A DNA stretch of 64,000 bases from Litoreibacter roseus (GCF_009811795.1 NZ_BLJE01000002.1:1302001-1366000), one strand, 5' to 3'. Positions 9,445 to 18,551 are shown, numbered from the stretch's first letter. Translations and numbers: made by a program. Notes: generated from the letters alone by a model not told the origin.

Positions 9445-10341
9445 ATGAATCCAAACCTGTTAAAGACTTTTGTCGCAGTGGCTCGGTCCGGGTCGATCAC
9501 ACGGGCGGCTGACCGGCTTAACGTGACCCAGCCCACTGTCACCGGGCACATTCAGTCCTTGGAGGCGCAATTTGAGGCCCCGCTGCTGGAACGCGGCGCC
9601 CGCGGTGTCACGCTGACAGACGCGGGCGAAGAACTGTTGCGCGATGTGGCGGGCCATCTTGAGGCCGCAGAAGGTGCTTTTGAGCGCCTGCGGTCGCGAT
9701 CGACAGCGATCAAAGGCACTGTGCGCTTTGGCGGTCCCGCCGAGTTCATCGGTGAGAAGCTTCCACCGGTGTTCGCGGCCTTGGCCCGTGCCGGTCTGGA
9801 CCTGCGGATTACGCTAGGTGGGCGTGAACGGATTTCGGCTGCATTTCAGGGCAACTTGATTGATCTAGGCATCACCGCTTCGGAACCGCAGAGTCCTGCC
9901 TTGGGGTTTGCGCCCGTGTTTCAGGAACGGCTGATATTGGTGGCATCCCCTGCCGTGGCCCGTGTGACAGAACGTCAGGGCATCACCAAAGACACGTTTC
10001 CTGATCTGGACTTCGTGGCCTATGACAAAGCCCTACCGCTCGTTCGGACATATGGGATCGCGGTTTTTGGCGTCAGCATCGAAAACCGGGCGGTGGTTGC
10101 TGCGCCCAGTTTGACACTTGTGCGGGACGTTGTGGCGGCTGGGATGGGGGTCAGCGTTCTGCCATCCTATTTGTGCCAACCCGCGCTTGCGTCAGGCGCG
10201 TTGGTTCAAATCCACAAGCCCGCGCGCGTTCCGATCAACGAACTTTTTCTGGTCTGGCGCAAAGAAGCCTTGCGACAACCAAGGATCGCGTTGGCACGGG
10301 ATAGATTTGTCGGCGCCCTGTCTGAAATTGACCAACTCTGA
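9445..10341 (+). CDS. LysR-family transcriptional regulator
   Basis: 298 residues. The N-terminal winged helix-turn-helix is clear (MNPNLLKTFVAVARSGSIT, then AADRLNVTQPTVTGHI at about residues 20-35). It is followed by the two-lobed effector domain, with KGTVRFGGPAEF at about residue 89. It is divergent from the DJ-1/PfpI and SDR pair across a 110-base AT-rich region, the usual arrangement for a LysR protein that controls its neighbour. The effector is unknown. Confidence 0.9.
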   Translation: MNPNLLKTFVAVARSGSITRAADRLNVTQPTVTGHIQSLEAQFEAPLLERGARGVTLTDAGEELLRDVAGHLEAAEGAFERLRSRSTAIKGTVRFGGPAEFIGEKLPPVFAALARAGLDLRITLGGRERISAAFQGNLIDLGITASEPQSPALGFAPVFQERLILVASPAVARVTERQGITKDTFPDLDFVAYDKALPLVRTYGIAVFGVSIENRAVVAAPSLTLVRDVVAAGMGVSVLPSYLCQPALASGALVQIHKPARVPINELFLVWRKEALRQPRIALARDRFVGALSEIDQL

Positions 10342-10355
10342 GGTTTGCCAATCGC

Positions 10356-11234
10356 TCAGACCGCAAAGCGTGCACGGTTTCGTAACACGAAATCGGTCGT
10401 ATGATCTACGAAAGCCCGAACACGCGCCGTTTTGCGCAGGTCGCCGTGAAGCAGGATCCAGATGGACCGGTTCAGTTCCGCTTCGACGCCGGGGACGCGC
10501 ACCAATCTGGGGTCCGTGTCGCCCAAGAAGGCCGGGATCCAGATCATGCCGACGCCGTGGGCCGCGGCCTCCATCTGGGGATAAATTTCCGGTAGGATGT
10601 GGCGGGCGGGCGCATTTGGAAAGGGGCTGTCTGCCACCCAATCCGTGTTCGCCGAAAAGCCGATCCAAGACGCCTCGGCCCCGTCGCCGATGGTCAGGTT
10701 CGGTCGCGCTGCCAGATAGTCCGGTGAGGCGAAGGCGCAGATCGTATATTGAACCAACCGCCGCCCGATCAAATCATCATCCACGTCGTAGGCCACACGA
10801 ATGGAAACGTCTGCCTCGGCCCGGGCGAGGTTCGAAACCTTGTTGGTAGAGATCAACTCAATCTCGATGTCAGGATAGGCCTGCGCAAAACTGGCGAGGA
10901 TCGGGGCCAGAAAGGACTGGGTGAAGGATGGCGGGATGCTGACCCTCACGGTTCCCGATGGGTTTGCGTCCAGACCGAAAAGCTTTCGCTCGATCTGTTT
11001 CGTTTGACGTTCTATCTCTTGCGCATGTGTCAGCAGCGTCTCGCCTGGCTGGGTCATAGAGAGCCCCTGTATGGACCGCTCAAAGAGCCGTGTGCTGAGT
11101 GACGTCTCAAGCCCATCGATGGCCCGTCGTACAGTTGCATGACTGACGCCCAAGGTCTGAGATGCGCCCCTGAGCGATCCCGACCGGACGATGGCCAGAA
11201 AGATACGCAATGTGTCCCAGTCGAAATTCTTCAA
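10356..11234 (-). CDS. LysR-family transcriptional regulator, TTG start
   Basis: 292 residues. The helix-turn-helix is FDWDTLRIFLAIVRSGSLR followed by ASQTLGVSHATVRRAIDGLE, the variant seen in the transition-type LysR regulators related to GcvA/AaeR groups. The only upstream start that keeps the whole first helix is a TTG at 11234, with AGGACG just before it. The effector domain begins at PSGTVRVSIPPSF. The gene is convergent with the LysR gene to its left (14 bases between stops) and has a 504-base gap upstream, so its target is not obvious from context. Confidence 0.87.
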   Translation of the reverse strand: MKNFDWDTLRIFLAIVRSGSLRGASQTLGVSHATVRRAIDGLETSLSTRLFERSIQGLSMTQPGETLLTHAQEIERQTKQIERKLFGLDANPSGTVRVSIPPSFTQSFLAPILASFAQAYPDIEIELISTNKVSNLARAEADVSIRVAYDVDDDLIGRRLVQYTICAFASPDYLAARPNLTIGDGAEASWIGFSANTDWVADSPFPNAPARHILPEIYPQMEAAAHGVGMIWIPAFLGDTDPRLVRVPGVEAELNRSIWILLHGDLRKTARVRAFVDHTTDFVLRNRARFAV

Positions 11235-11738
11235 CGTCCTGTCTTTGTCTATGGATCGTTTTTGATCCGCGATGGATGGATATAGGCAGTAACCTTCAAG
11301 AAATATGTCCGCTATTCATGGGCGCGTCACACGAGGTTTGCAAGAACCCGCCACAGGTTGTGCGAGTGACCGGACGACATATGCCGATCGCGGCATGTAT
11401 ATTGATTGAAGCTACGTGAGGACGGCGCGCTATGTCAGAGACAGAGATCACAACCGCGCCTTTCGAGGTATTGGACACCTTGGCCCGACACAAACCCGCT
11501 TGGAGAAGAAGAGATCCGATATACACAACCGCCATTCTCACGTGATGATCGCTGACTTGTTACGGCGGGGCGGAATATTACTCTGTCATCCGGCCGCAAA
11601 AGCCCGCTACGTATCAGTGCTCGGGCCAATGCTTGCGCGCATTGAGAAACGCCTCGGATTTTTATTTGAGCACATCCGCAATATTGCCAGCCGAGTGCCT
11701 TCTCTCACAGATTGCATTTTAGCGAAGGAGACCCTCAG
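11235..11738. other. 504-base intergenic region, no convincing gene
   Basis: This gap separates the TTG-started LysR gene from egtB. The only candidate I would record is a 37-codon ORF on the plus strand at 11432-11545 (begins MSETEITTAP), with GAGGA about 10 bases upstream. It resembles nothing I know and is probably chance. The region must hold the promoters for the minus-strand LysR and for egtB-egtD. I see no hairpin with a T-run and no riboswitch-like structure. Confidence 0.4.
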
Positions 11739-12998
11739 ATGAATCAGGTTTTCAAAGAAGCACAGCCTTCGCCGAACGAAATTTTGGAATTGTTTCAGGA
11801 TGTTCGCGAACAAACAGATCGGTTGGTCGCTCCGCTGACACCAGAAGATATGATGCTTCAGTCCATGGAGGATGCGAGCCCGGCAAAGTGGCATCTGGCG
11901 CATACGACGTGGTTTTTCGAGGAATTCATACTTAAACCTCACGCGCCCAGCTACACGTCCCCCGACGAGCGTTTTGCGTTTTTGTTCAATTCTTACTACG
12001 TGCAGGCTGGACCGCGTCACGCACGGGACAAACGGGGGCTTGTGTCGCGGCCCGGAGTGGATGCGGTGCGTGCATATCGTGACCATGTCGAGGGCTCTCT
12101 GGCCGATCTGATCGACAGCGGGGCCGGTGACGCGGAAACCATTGTGTCGTTGACCGAATTGGGCTGTCATCATGAGATGCAGCATCAGGAATTGCTGGTC
12201 ACTGACCTCCTGCACGGTCTGTCCCATAACCCCTTGATGCCCGCGTACCGCGAACCGGAACCGCTTGCGATCAGCGAGGAGGTGCCGCTTACATTCACGA
12301 AACATGACGGTGGTCTCTTTGAGATCGGCCACTACGGAGACGGGTTTGCCTATGATTGCGAAGGGCCCCGGCACAAAACCTACGTGGCGCCGTTTCAACT
12401 GGCCGATCGGCCGGTCAGCAACCGTGACTGGATCGCGTTCATCGAAGACGGCGGATATAGCAAACAGCCGCTGTGGCTGATGGAGGGCTGGGCCGTATCT
12501 CAGGCCGAAGGCTGGGACGCGCCACTTTATTGGTGGCAGCAGGATGGTGCATGGTGGTCTTACACATTGCGCGGCCCGCAACCGGTGAACCTTGACGCTC
12601 CTGTCGTCCATGTCAGCTACTACGAAGCGGATGCATTTGCGCGGTGGGCCGGGGTGCGCCTGGCCAGTGAAGTGGAATGGGAGCTGGCCGCGCGCGACAC
12701 AGTTATCGAGGGCAACTTCATGGAAAGCGCCGCATTCCGGCCATTGCCCGCGGGGTCTTTGTGGGGGGATGTCTGGGAATGGACGCAAAGCCCCTTTACG
12801 CCCTATCCTGGCTTCCGCCCGCCTGAGGGTGCATTGGGCGAATATAACGGCAAGTTCATGGTCAACCAGATGGTGCTGCGTGGCGGATCCTGTGCAACCC
12901 CGAAACTTCAGATGCGCCCGACCTACAGAACATTTTTCTACCCTCATCAGAGGTGGCAGATGCTGGGTCTGCGGCTGGCAAAGGATGCAGATCAATGA
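11739..12998 (+). CDS. egtB: Ergothioneine sulfoxide synthase EgtB
   Basis: 419 residues from the ATG at 11739, which has AAGGAG 8 bases upstream. The N-terminal DinB-like domain carries the expected iron ligands: KWHLAHTTWFFEEF (His52 or His55) and HEMQHQELL (His145 and His149). The C-terminal half is a formylglycine-generating-enzyme-like domain (VSNRDWIAFIEDGGY, then ASEVEWELAAR, and LRGGSCATP near the end). EgtB joins trimethylhistidine to a thiol donor with oxygen, making the sulfoxide precursor of ergothioneine. Its stop overlaps the egtD ATG by 4 bases. No egtA, egtC or egtE is nearby, so the thiol donor cannot be assigned here. Confidence 0.95.
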   Translation: MNQVFKEAQPSPNEILELFQDVREQTDRLVAPLTPEDMMLQSMEDASPAKWHLAHTTWFFEEFILKPHAPSYTSPDERFAFLFNSYYVQAGPRHARDKRGLVSRPGVDAVRAYRDHVEGSLADLIDSGAGDAETIVSLTELGCHHEMQHQELLVTDLLHGLSHNPLMPAYREPEPLAISEEVPLTFTKHDGGLFEIGHYGDGFAYDCEGPRHKTYVAPFQLADRPVSNRDWIAFIEDGGYSKQPLWLMEGWAVSQAEGWDAPLYWWQQDGAWWSYTLRGPQPVNLDAPVVHVSYYEADAFARWAGVRLASEVEWELAARDTVIEGNFMESAAFRPLPAGSLWGDVWEWTQSPFTPYPGFRPPEGALGEYNGKFMVNQMVLRGGSCATPKLQMRPTYRTFFYPHQRWQMLGLRLAKDADQ

Positions 12999-13936
12999 AC
13001 AAACCGCTGACGGAAAACACCGAATTTATCACGTCGTCTTTGAACGGGCTGCAATCTGACCCCAAAACGCTTCAAAGCAAGTGGTTCTACGACCCCGCGG
13101 GCAGCGCCTTGTTCGAAGAGATCACGCAATTGCCAGAGTACTATCCGACCCGGACGGAGCTTTCGATTTTGGAGGCCGAGGCCGACGCTCTTGCCGGTTT
13201 CCTGCGAGATGGTGCCGCGCTGGTCGAGCTGGGCAGCGGTGCCAGCGTAAAGACACGACTGCTGCTGGACGCAGCGCCGCAGCTTGGTCACTACGTGCCT
13301 CTCGATATCTCGGCGCAGTTTCTGAAACAAAGCGCGGCTGATCTTGCGCGGGACTATCCTGCGCTTGAGGTCCAACCGATTGTGGCTGATTTCATGAGGG
13401 ACGTGGTCTTCCCACCGGCATTGGAAAACGCATCAAAAGTAGCCTTCTTCCCGGGATCGACTCTCGGAAATCTGGATCAGGGTCAGGCAGTTGAGTTGTT
13501 GGCAAAGGTCGGCGCTTGGCCCGGGATCGACAGCTTCATTTTGGGACTTGATCTCGTGAAAGACACAGAGGTCTTGATAAATGCCTACAATGACAGCGCC
13601 GGGGTGACTGCGGCCTTCAACCTGAACCTGCTTCGCAGGCTTAATCGGGAGGCTGGAGCGACCTTCGATCTGGTGAATTTTGCCCATGATGCCCGCTGGA
13701 ATGAAAGCGCCCAGCGGATCGAAATGCATCTGGTCAGCAAACGCGCTCATGACGTGACAATCGGTGAGGCGACTATCTCATTTCAGGAAGGCGAGAGTAT
13801 TCATACGGAAAACAGCCATAAGTACACCGCAGACTCAATTCGTGATATTGCAAAGACGGCAGGCTGGCAGGTGACAGAGATGTTGTTAGACCCCAAGGAA
13901 TTCTTTGCCGTGTCCGTCCTGAAGCGGGCGATCTAA
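12995..13936 (+). CDS. egtD: L-histidine N-alpha-methyltransferase EgtD
   Basis: 313 residues from the ATG at 12995, inside the egtB stop overlap. EgtD trimethylates histidine with three S-adenosylmethionine molecules to give hercynine, the EgtB substrate. Family motifs include KWFYDPAGSALFEEIT with YYPTRTE near the N-terminus, the methyltransferase loop LVELGSGASVKTR near residue 77, and FFPGSTLGNL near residue 153. The two-gene egtB-egtD unit is the minimum set for the core pathway. The stop lies 16 bases from the stop of the convergent response regulator. Confidence 0.95.
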   Translation: MNKPLTENTEFITSSLNGLQSDPKTLQSKWFYDPAGSALFEEITQLPEYYPTRTELSILEAEADALAGFLRDGAALVELGSGASVKTRLLLDAAPQLGHYVPLDISAQFLKQSAADLARDYPALEVQPIVADFMRDVVFPPALENASKVAFFPGSTLGNLDQGQAVELLAKVGAWPGIDSFILGLDLVKDTEVLINAYNDSAGVTAAFNLNLLRRLNREAGATFDLVNFAHDARWNESAQRIEMHLVSKRAHDVTIGEATISFQEGESIHTENSHKYTADSIRDIAKTAGWQVTEMLLDPKEFFAVSVLKRAI

Positions 13937-13952
13937 CCGCCCCGAGGTGCCT

Positions 13953-14330
13953 TCAGGAACTGATCAGAAGCTCTTCCCCAAAGAACCGGGTAAGGGCGGT
14001 GACACGGAATGGCTTTTCGATCACGTCATGTACTGCGACTGCGTTGAGGTCGGCGGATTCGTAGCCTGAGCAGAAAAGAACCTTCGTACCCTTCTCTTGA
14101 AGCTCTTTGCCCAGCCCAATGCTTTTCTCGTTGCGCCCAAGATTGACATCGAGAAGCGCGTAATCGAACGCGTTCCTAGCTATCAGATCACGCGCGCCCT
14201 GGAGCGTATGGGTGGAAAAAACCTCTACGTCGAAGGTAAGCCGTATGCTGTCCGCCATTTCGAGGCATACGAACACCTCATCTTCCAAGTAGAGCAGTTT
14301 AGTTTTCAAAGAGGTTGAACTGTCCGTCAT
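13953..14330 (-). CDS. Single-domain response regulator (receiver only)
   Basis: 125 residues, a receiver domain with no output domain. The acidic pair is in YLEDE (residues 14-18), the phosphorylation site is Asp61 in ALLDVNLG, Ser88 is in LFCSGYES, and Lys106 is in IEKPF. The ATG at 14330 lies inside the 3' end of the HWE kinase gene (32-base overlap), so the two are coupled and the kinase is the obvious phosphodonor. Receivers of this type next to HWE kinases often act as phosphate sinks or intermediates; that is inference here. Confidence 0.88.
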   Translation of the reverse strand: MTDSSTSLKTKLLYLEDEVFVCLEMADSIRLTFDVEVFSTHTLQGARDLIARNAFDYALLDVNLGRNEKSIGLGKELQEKGTKVLFCSGYESADLNAVAVHDVIEKPFRVTALTRFFGEELLISS

Positions 14331-17300
14331 CTTGTTTTTCTTCTAGTTCGTCGGCATTGATCGTAAGAACACAGGAAACCCCAGCGGGTTCCCAACTCAT
14401 TTTGACTTTACCGCGCAAACTTCCCTCTATTGTCGACGAAATAAGTGTCGTGCCGAAGCCGGCCCCGTCCGGCTTGGTCACGGTCGGCCCGCCGCGTTCC
14501 TTCCAAGTGAAGATGAACACGTCTTCGGTGCCATCGTCCTGACGCACCCAAGACAGTTCGACATGCCCGGTGTCGTTTGAAAATGCACCGTATTTTGCGG
14601 CATTGGTCGCAAGTTCGTGGACCGCCATGCCAAGCGACAGAGCCGCACGTGAATTGATTGGAAAGTTACGCCCCTTCAAGGTCACCCGGTCTGTCCCGTA
14701 AACGGCGGTCAGCTCGGGCTCCAACACATTCAATAAGGGTGCCGAGGTCCAGTTCGAGCGAGTCAAAAGCTGATGGGTCTGTGCCAGCGCCTCCAACCGT
14801 TTCGACAGGTCCTCAAGTAGAGGCTTGTCAGCCGTCGCAATCCGTTCGGTGCGGGAGACCAACGCCATGACGTTGGACAGCATGTTTTTGACCCTGTGTT
14901 GAAGCTCATGCATGACACGTTTCAACTCAGCCGCAGTTCTGACCTGTTCGGTTACGTCCCGTACATTGACCCCCACTGACGACACGACGCCGTTGTAAAC
15001 GACAGGATACCAATCAGTGTCCCAGATCCGCTCATCTTCGGGATGTGCAGCGGTGTAGCCGGTCACGCGCAACCCTTCGAGTGCGACACCCGTTTCGAAA
15101 ACACTGATGGCAGGTCTATTCACCTGCTCGCGGAGGCCCGGCACGATGTCATCCATGCGTTTACCCATATGCGCTTCTACGGACGTGCCGTTGATTTCTG
15201 CCAGACCCGGATTCACGCGGATATAGCGCAGATCATGGTCCAGCAATGCCATCGCTTGCGGCGTAACGCGGTACAATTCCTCGATCTCGGCGACGCCCTG
15301 TTTCACCAGTTCAGCGTTTCTTTCGGCCTCCAGTGCATATTGCCGCAGTTCCGTTATGTCGATGCAGGTGAACACCACGCCGCCATCGCCTACCTTGTCA
15401 GAACGGTAGGGAACGACACGCACGCGGTAGAAGTTTTCGCCGGACTTATCCTCAAATTCCTCTTCAAGGGCCATTCCGCGTTCCGAGACAGTGCTACATA
15501 TCTCGATCAGCCGGTCTATATCGATACTGCTTCCAATATCGCTGAGCGCCCGTCCAATGTCCTGTTTGGCAAATCTGAATAGATTTTTTGCGTCAGGGGT
15601 AAATCTGCGCAGTTTGAGCGAACTGTCCAAGAACACCGTCGCGATCTGCGTGCTTTCAATCAACCCCGACAGATCAGCATTGATATCGCGGATCTCAAGT
15701 ATCTTGCTGTTCAACTCGTCGTTGGACGTTGTGAGCTCTTCGTTTGCAGACTGAAGCTCCTCGTTCATCGACATCATCTCTTCGTTGGAACTCTTGAGTT
15801 CCTCGTTGGATGTTTCGAGTTCCTCGATGGTCGTCCGGATCGTCTGGCGGGCATTGTCCAACTCTAGCTCAAGCTCTTGGGTGTAGGCTCGGCTTGCGTC
15901 ACCTTCGGGCAAAAGGGGCCGTTCATCCTGTCCGCCGGAAAGATAATGGTCCTTCAGAACCAGCAATTGCTGGTCGTCGTTAAGCAACTTTCGACTTACC
16001 TCAAGCCGGACGACTTTCCCGTCGATCTCTCCTTCGTGGTAGAGGGATGTCACATCGCCGGGGGCCAACTTGGTGTTGATCAGCCGACGCACTGTTGGCT
16101 CAAGTTCGGGCCGGATCAATTTCGTGATCGACAGCTTCGCGGATCCCCCTTTCATCTTGAGGTACTTGGCCGCCGCGTCCGATGCATAGACCAGATCGCC
16201 AATGTGGCTGAGGAACAGAAATGGCGGCGCAAAATCTGTCAGAATGGCTTCGGCAAAAGGCTCGGACAGAACACTTGAAGCCGACGGATCGCGGCCCATG
16301 GGGCTTTGCTGCGGAAGAAACCCGCCCATACGCGGGAGGTTCAGCTTCACGGACGGGCCCGGGCGACGGGTAAAGATCCGGTGAGCGCGGTGGGATTCCT
16401 CAAACAGGTTATCGTCGCCAGTCAGGCTTTCGCTGGTTCCCAACAGCAAGTGACCGCCGGGTTTCAGCGCATATTGAAAGACCCGCATCGCGGATTTCTG
16501 CATTTCACTGCTGAAATAGATCAGCACATTCCGACATGAAATCAGATCGATGCGGGCAAAGGGTGGATCTTTGCACAAGCTCTGGTTTGAAAATCGCACC
16601 ATATCGCGCAATGCTGTGCCGACTTCGTAACCGTCAGAGCGGGACCTGAAGTACTTTGCCAGAAGATCGCCGGGAATCTCATCGGCAATGGTGTTGGGAT
16701 ATTGGGCGAGCCGGGCAACACGCAGGGCGTCATCATCAATATCTGTGCCGAATATAGAAACCTGCGGCGCAACCTCGGTCCGTTCCAGCGCTTCGCTGAT
16801 CAACATACCGATGGTGTAGGCCTCCTGCCCGGTCGAACACCCGGGGACCCAAACCCGGATTTCCTGATCGCGCCCTCGGCCCTCGACCAATTTCGGGATG
16901 ACGTCGGCTTGCAAAGCTTCGAAAACGTCAGGATCCCGGAAAAAGCTGGTGACGTTGATCAGGATGTCCTTGAACAGGCGCGAGGCTTCATCCGAGTTTT
17001 CGACCAGACGTCGGATGTAGCTGTTTGCATCGCTGATCCCCAGAACGGACATGCGCACTGCGATCCGGCGCAGCAACGTGGCGGGTTTGTAGGAACTGAA
17101 GTCATGGCCGGTGCGATACCGAATATGTTTCGTGACGCGTTCCAGAAACTCGACGCTGGTAAGCGTATCAACCTCAACGTCATCCATGTTCGCGAAATAG
17201 TCGTTGAGGGCGGATACCATTTCGCCCACGGGAAGGACGAGATCATAGGCGGATGTCTCGATCGCGCTGCGCGGCATCCCATCGTATTTCGCCTCTTCGG

Positions 17301-17781
17301 GTTCCTGCACAAAGACCAGACCACCGCCTTCCTTGACGGCCTTCACCCCATTGCTGCCGTCACTTCCGGTTCCTGAAAGCACGATGGCCACGGCTTCGGA
17401 CTTCTGGTCTGCGGCAAGGCTTTCAAAAAGCGCATCAATCGGTCTGCGGCGCCCGCGCGGATGCTCGAATTCGGTGCTGATCAGCATGCCGTCCTTGATG
17501 GTCAGGGACTGACCCGGCGCGATCAGGTAGATATGCTGCGCCTCGATCTTCTGTTTTTCCCCCACTGTGACCACCGGCGTTTCTGTCCGTTTGGACAGAA
17601 GTTCGGCCAGAAGGCTCTCTTGATCCGGATCAAGGTGTTGGACGACGACAAAGGCGAAGTTGTGCGCCGAGGGCAGGCCCGCGATGAACCCCTGTAGCGC
17701 TTCTAGGCCGCCAGCGGACGCACCAATCCCTACAATCTGAAGCGCGGACGCGACAGAGGATACAACTGAATTGTCGTTCAC
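14299..17781 (-). CDS. CheB-CheR-PAS-HWE hybrid chemosensory histidine kinase
   Basis: About 1160 residues from the GTG at 17781, which has GAGG upstream; the frame stays open to 17985 but that would run across the divergent gene. Domain order: CheB methylesterase (GIGASAGGLEAL serine near residue 25, QHLDPD histidine, SGTGSDGSNGV aspartate), CheR methyltransferase (VPGCSTGQEAY), a long glutamate/serine/asparagine-rich coiled coil (repeats like ETSNEELKSSNEE), two or three PAS domains, and a C-terminal HWE kinase. The kinase shows HRVKNML near residue 960, HELATNAAKYGA and the WKERGGP box that defines the HWE group. No membrane segment is visible, so it is likely cytoplasmic. It is followed by a receiver gene and divergent from a LOV protein gene. 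Confidence 0.9.
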   Translation of the reverse strand: MNDNSVVSSVASALQIVGIGASAGGLEALQGFIAGLPSAHNFAFVVVQHLDPDQESLLAELLSKRTETPVVTVGEKQKIEAQHIYLIAPGQSLTIKDGMLISTEFEHPRGRRRPIDALFESLAADQKSEAVAIVLSGTGSDGSNGVKAVKEGGGLVFVQEPEEAKYDGMPRSAIETSAYDLVLPVGEMVSALNDYFANMDDVEVDTLTSVEFLERVTKHIRYRTGHDFSSYKPATLLRRIAVRMSVLGISDANSYIRRLVENSDEASRLFKDILINVTSFFRDPDVFEALQADVIPKLVEGRGRDQEIRVWVPGCSTGQEAYTIGMLISEALERTEVAPQVSIFGTDIDDDALRVARLAQYPNTIADEIPGDLLAKYFRSRSDGYEVGTALRDMVRFSNQSLCKDPPFARIDLISCRNVLIYFSSEMQKSAMRVFQYALKPGGHLLLGTSESLTGDDNLFEESHRAHRIFTRRPGPSVKLNLPRMGGFLPQQSPMGRDPSASSVLSEPFAEAILTDFAPPFLFLSHIGDLVYASDAAAKYLKMKGGSAKLSITKLIRPELEPTVRRLINTKLAPGDVTSLYHEGEIDGKVVRLEVSRKLLNDDQQLLVLKDHYLSGGQDERPLLPEGDASRAYTQELELELDNARQTIRTTIEELETSNEELKSSNEEMMSMNEELQSANEELTTSNDELNSKILEIRDINADLSGLIESTQIATVFLDSSLKLRRFTPDAKNLFRFAKQDIGRALSDIGSSIDIDRLIEICSTVSERGMALEEEFEDKSGENFYRVRVVPYRSDKVGDGGVVFTCIDITELRQYALEAERNAELVKQGVAEIEELYRVTPQAMALLDHDLRYIRVNPGLAEINGTSVEAHMGKRMDDIVPGLREQVNRPAISVFETGVALEGLRVTGYTAAHPEDERIWDTDWYPVVYNGVVSSVGVNVRDVTEQVRTAAELKRVMHELQHRVKNMLSNVMALVSRTERIATADKPLLEDLSKRLEALAQTHQLLTRSNWTSAPLLNVLEPELTAVYGTDRVTLKGRNFPINSRAALSLGMAVHELATNAAKYGAFSNDTGHVELSWVRQDDGTEDVFIFTWKERGGPTVTKPDGAGFGTTLISSTIEGSLRGKVKMSWEPAGVSCVLTINADELEEKQDDGQFNLFEN

Positions 17782-17863
17782 GGTGGGCCTCACGGTTAAC
17801 TGGGCTAACTTTCCCCAAAGGACATTTTCGTATAGTTTACAGAAAGTAAAAAGGAGAAATGCG

Positions 17864-18394
17864 CTGATCGATAGCATTACTGAGCGTACGGCGAAAAATC
17901 TCGAGGACAGTCCAATTGCTATCACAGTGGCGGACCCGAAGGTTGAAGATATGCCGATCGTCTTCGCGAATAAGGCCTTTTGCAATCTGAGCGGTTATGA
18001 CCGCCAAGATGTAATTGGGCGAAATTGCCGATTTTTACAGGGCGCCCATGAAAACGCTGAAGCGCGCGAAGAGATACGCAGCGCGCTGGCTGCAAATCAA
18101 AGCGTTCAGGTCGTGTTGAATAATACGACCGCCGACGGGTATGATTTTCAGAATCTTTTATTCTTGGAGCCGATCAAGGATCGATCTGGCGCACTGAGAT
18201 TCTATATTGGATCGCAGTTTGCCGTCAGGCCACAGGACACCGCCAGGTATCTGGAACGTCACACCGCATCACTGGATTCCACAATTTCGCACTTGTTAAA
18301 GTTGAACCACAATCTGCGGCGTGAAAATCAAAAGAACCTTGCTCGATCAGCCCGTATGGTCTTGGAGAATTCGTTGCTTCACAAGGACATCTAA
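17864..18394 (+). CDS. Short LOV-domain photoreceptor protein, probable CTG start
   Basis: 176 residues from a CTG at 17864. No in-frame ATG exists before residue 30, well inside the PAS fold. The CTG has AAAAGGAG ending 7 bases upstream, an ideal ribosome binding site. An in-frame GTG or TTG near 17771-17783 is the alternative, but would overlap the divergent kinase start and lacks such a site. The flavin-binding signature GRNCRFLQG has the photoactive cysteine at residue 55, followed by the NNTTADGYDF and IGSQFAV strands of a LOV core. A C-terminal helical tail (about residues 125-176, HTASLDSTISHLLKLNHNL) probably mediates dimer or effector contact. There is no output domain. It is divergent from the HWE kinase gene. 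Confidence 0.85.
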   Translation: MIDSITERTAKNLEDSPIAITVADPKVEDMPIVFANKAFCNLSGYDRQDVIGRNCRFLQGAHENAEAREEIRSALAANQSVQVVLNNTTADGYDFQNLLFLEPIKDRSGALRFYIGSQFAVRPQDTARYLERHTASLDSTISHLLKLNHNLRRENQKNLARSARMVLENSLLHKDI

Positions 18395-18428
18395 GCGCCG
18401 CCCGTGGCAACAAACGTGGATTGAAAAT

Positions 18429-18458
18429 GCAAAAAGCGCCCCAGAGGGCGCTTCTTTT
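18429..18458. terminator. Bidirectional Rho-independent terminator
   Basis: The stem AAGCGCCC / GGGCGCTT with a 4-base CAGA-type loop is flanked by TTCTTTT on the plus side and by TTTTTGC on the minus side. It would end the LOV transcript (plus strand) and the tRNA-Gly transcript (minus strand). Confidence 0.8.
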
Positions 18459-18476
18459 GCATCAATTGTTTGACTT

Positions 18477-18551
18477 TGGAGCGGGCGATGAGATTCGAAC
18501 TCACGACCCTAACCTTGGCAAGGTTATGCTCTACCCCTGAGCTACGCCCGC
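18477..18551 (-). tRNA. tRNA-Gly (anticodon GCC), CCA encoded
   Basis: Read on the minus strand, the acceptor stem GCGGGCG pairs with CGCCCGC. The D arm contains AGCTCAGGGGTAGAGC, the anticodon arm is AACCTTGCCAAGGTT with GCC in the loop, and the T arm is GTGAGTTCGAATCTCAT. The discriminator is T and CCA is encoded (18477-18479). Total 75 bases, with no intron. A bidirectional terminator lies just downstream. Confidence 0.97.

Noticed and set aside
11432-11545. 37-codon ORF in the gap before egtB
   Set aside because: A weak ribosome binding site only, and no resemblance to any small protein family I know; recorded under the gap entry.
11607-12995. Minus-strand ORF of 462 codons
   Set aside because: Antisense to egtB; high-GC codon bias opens this frame.
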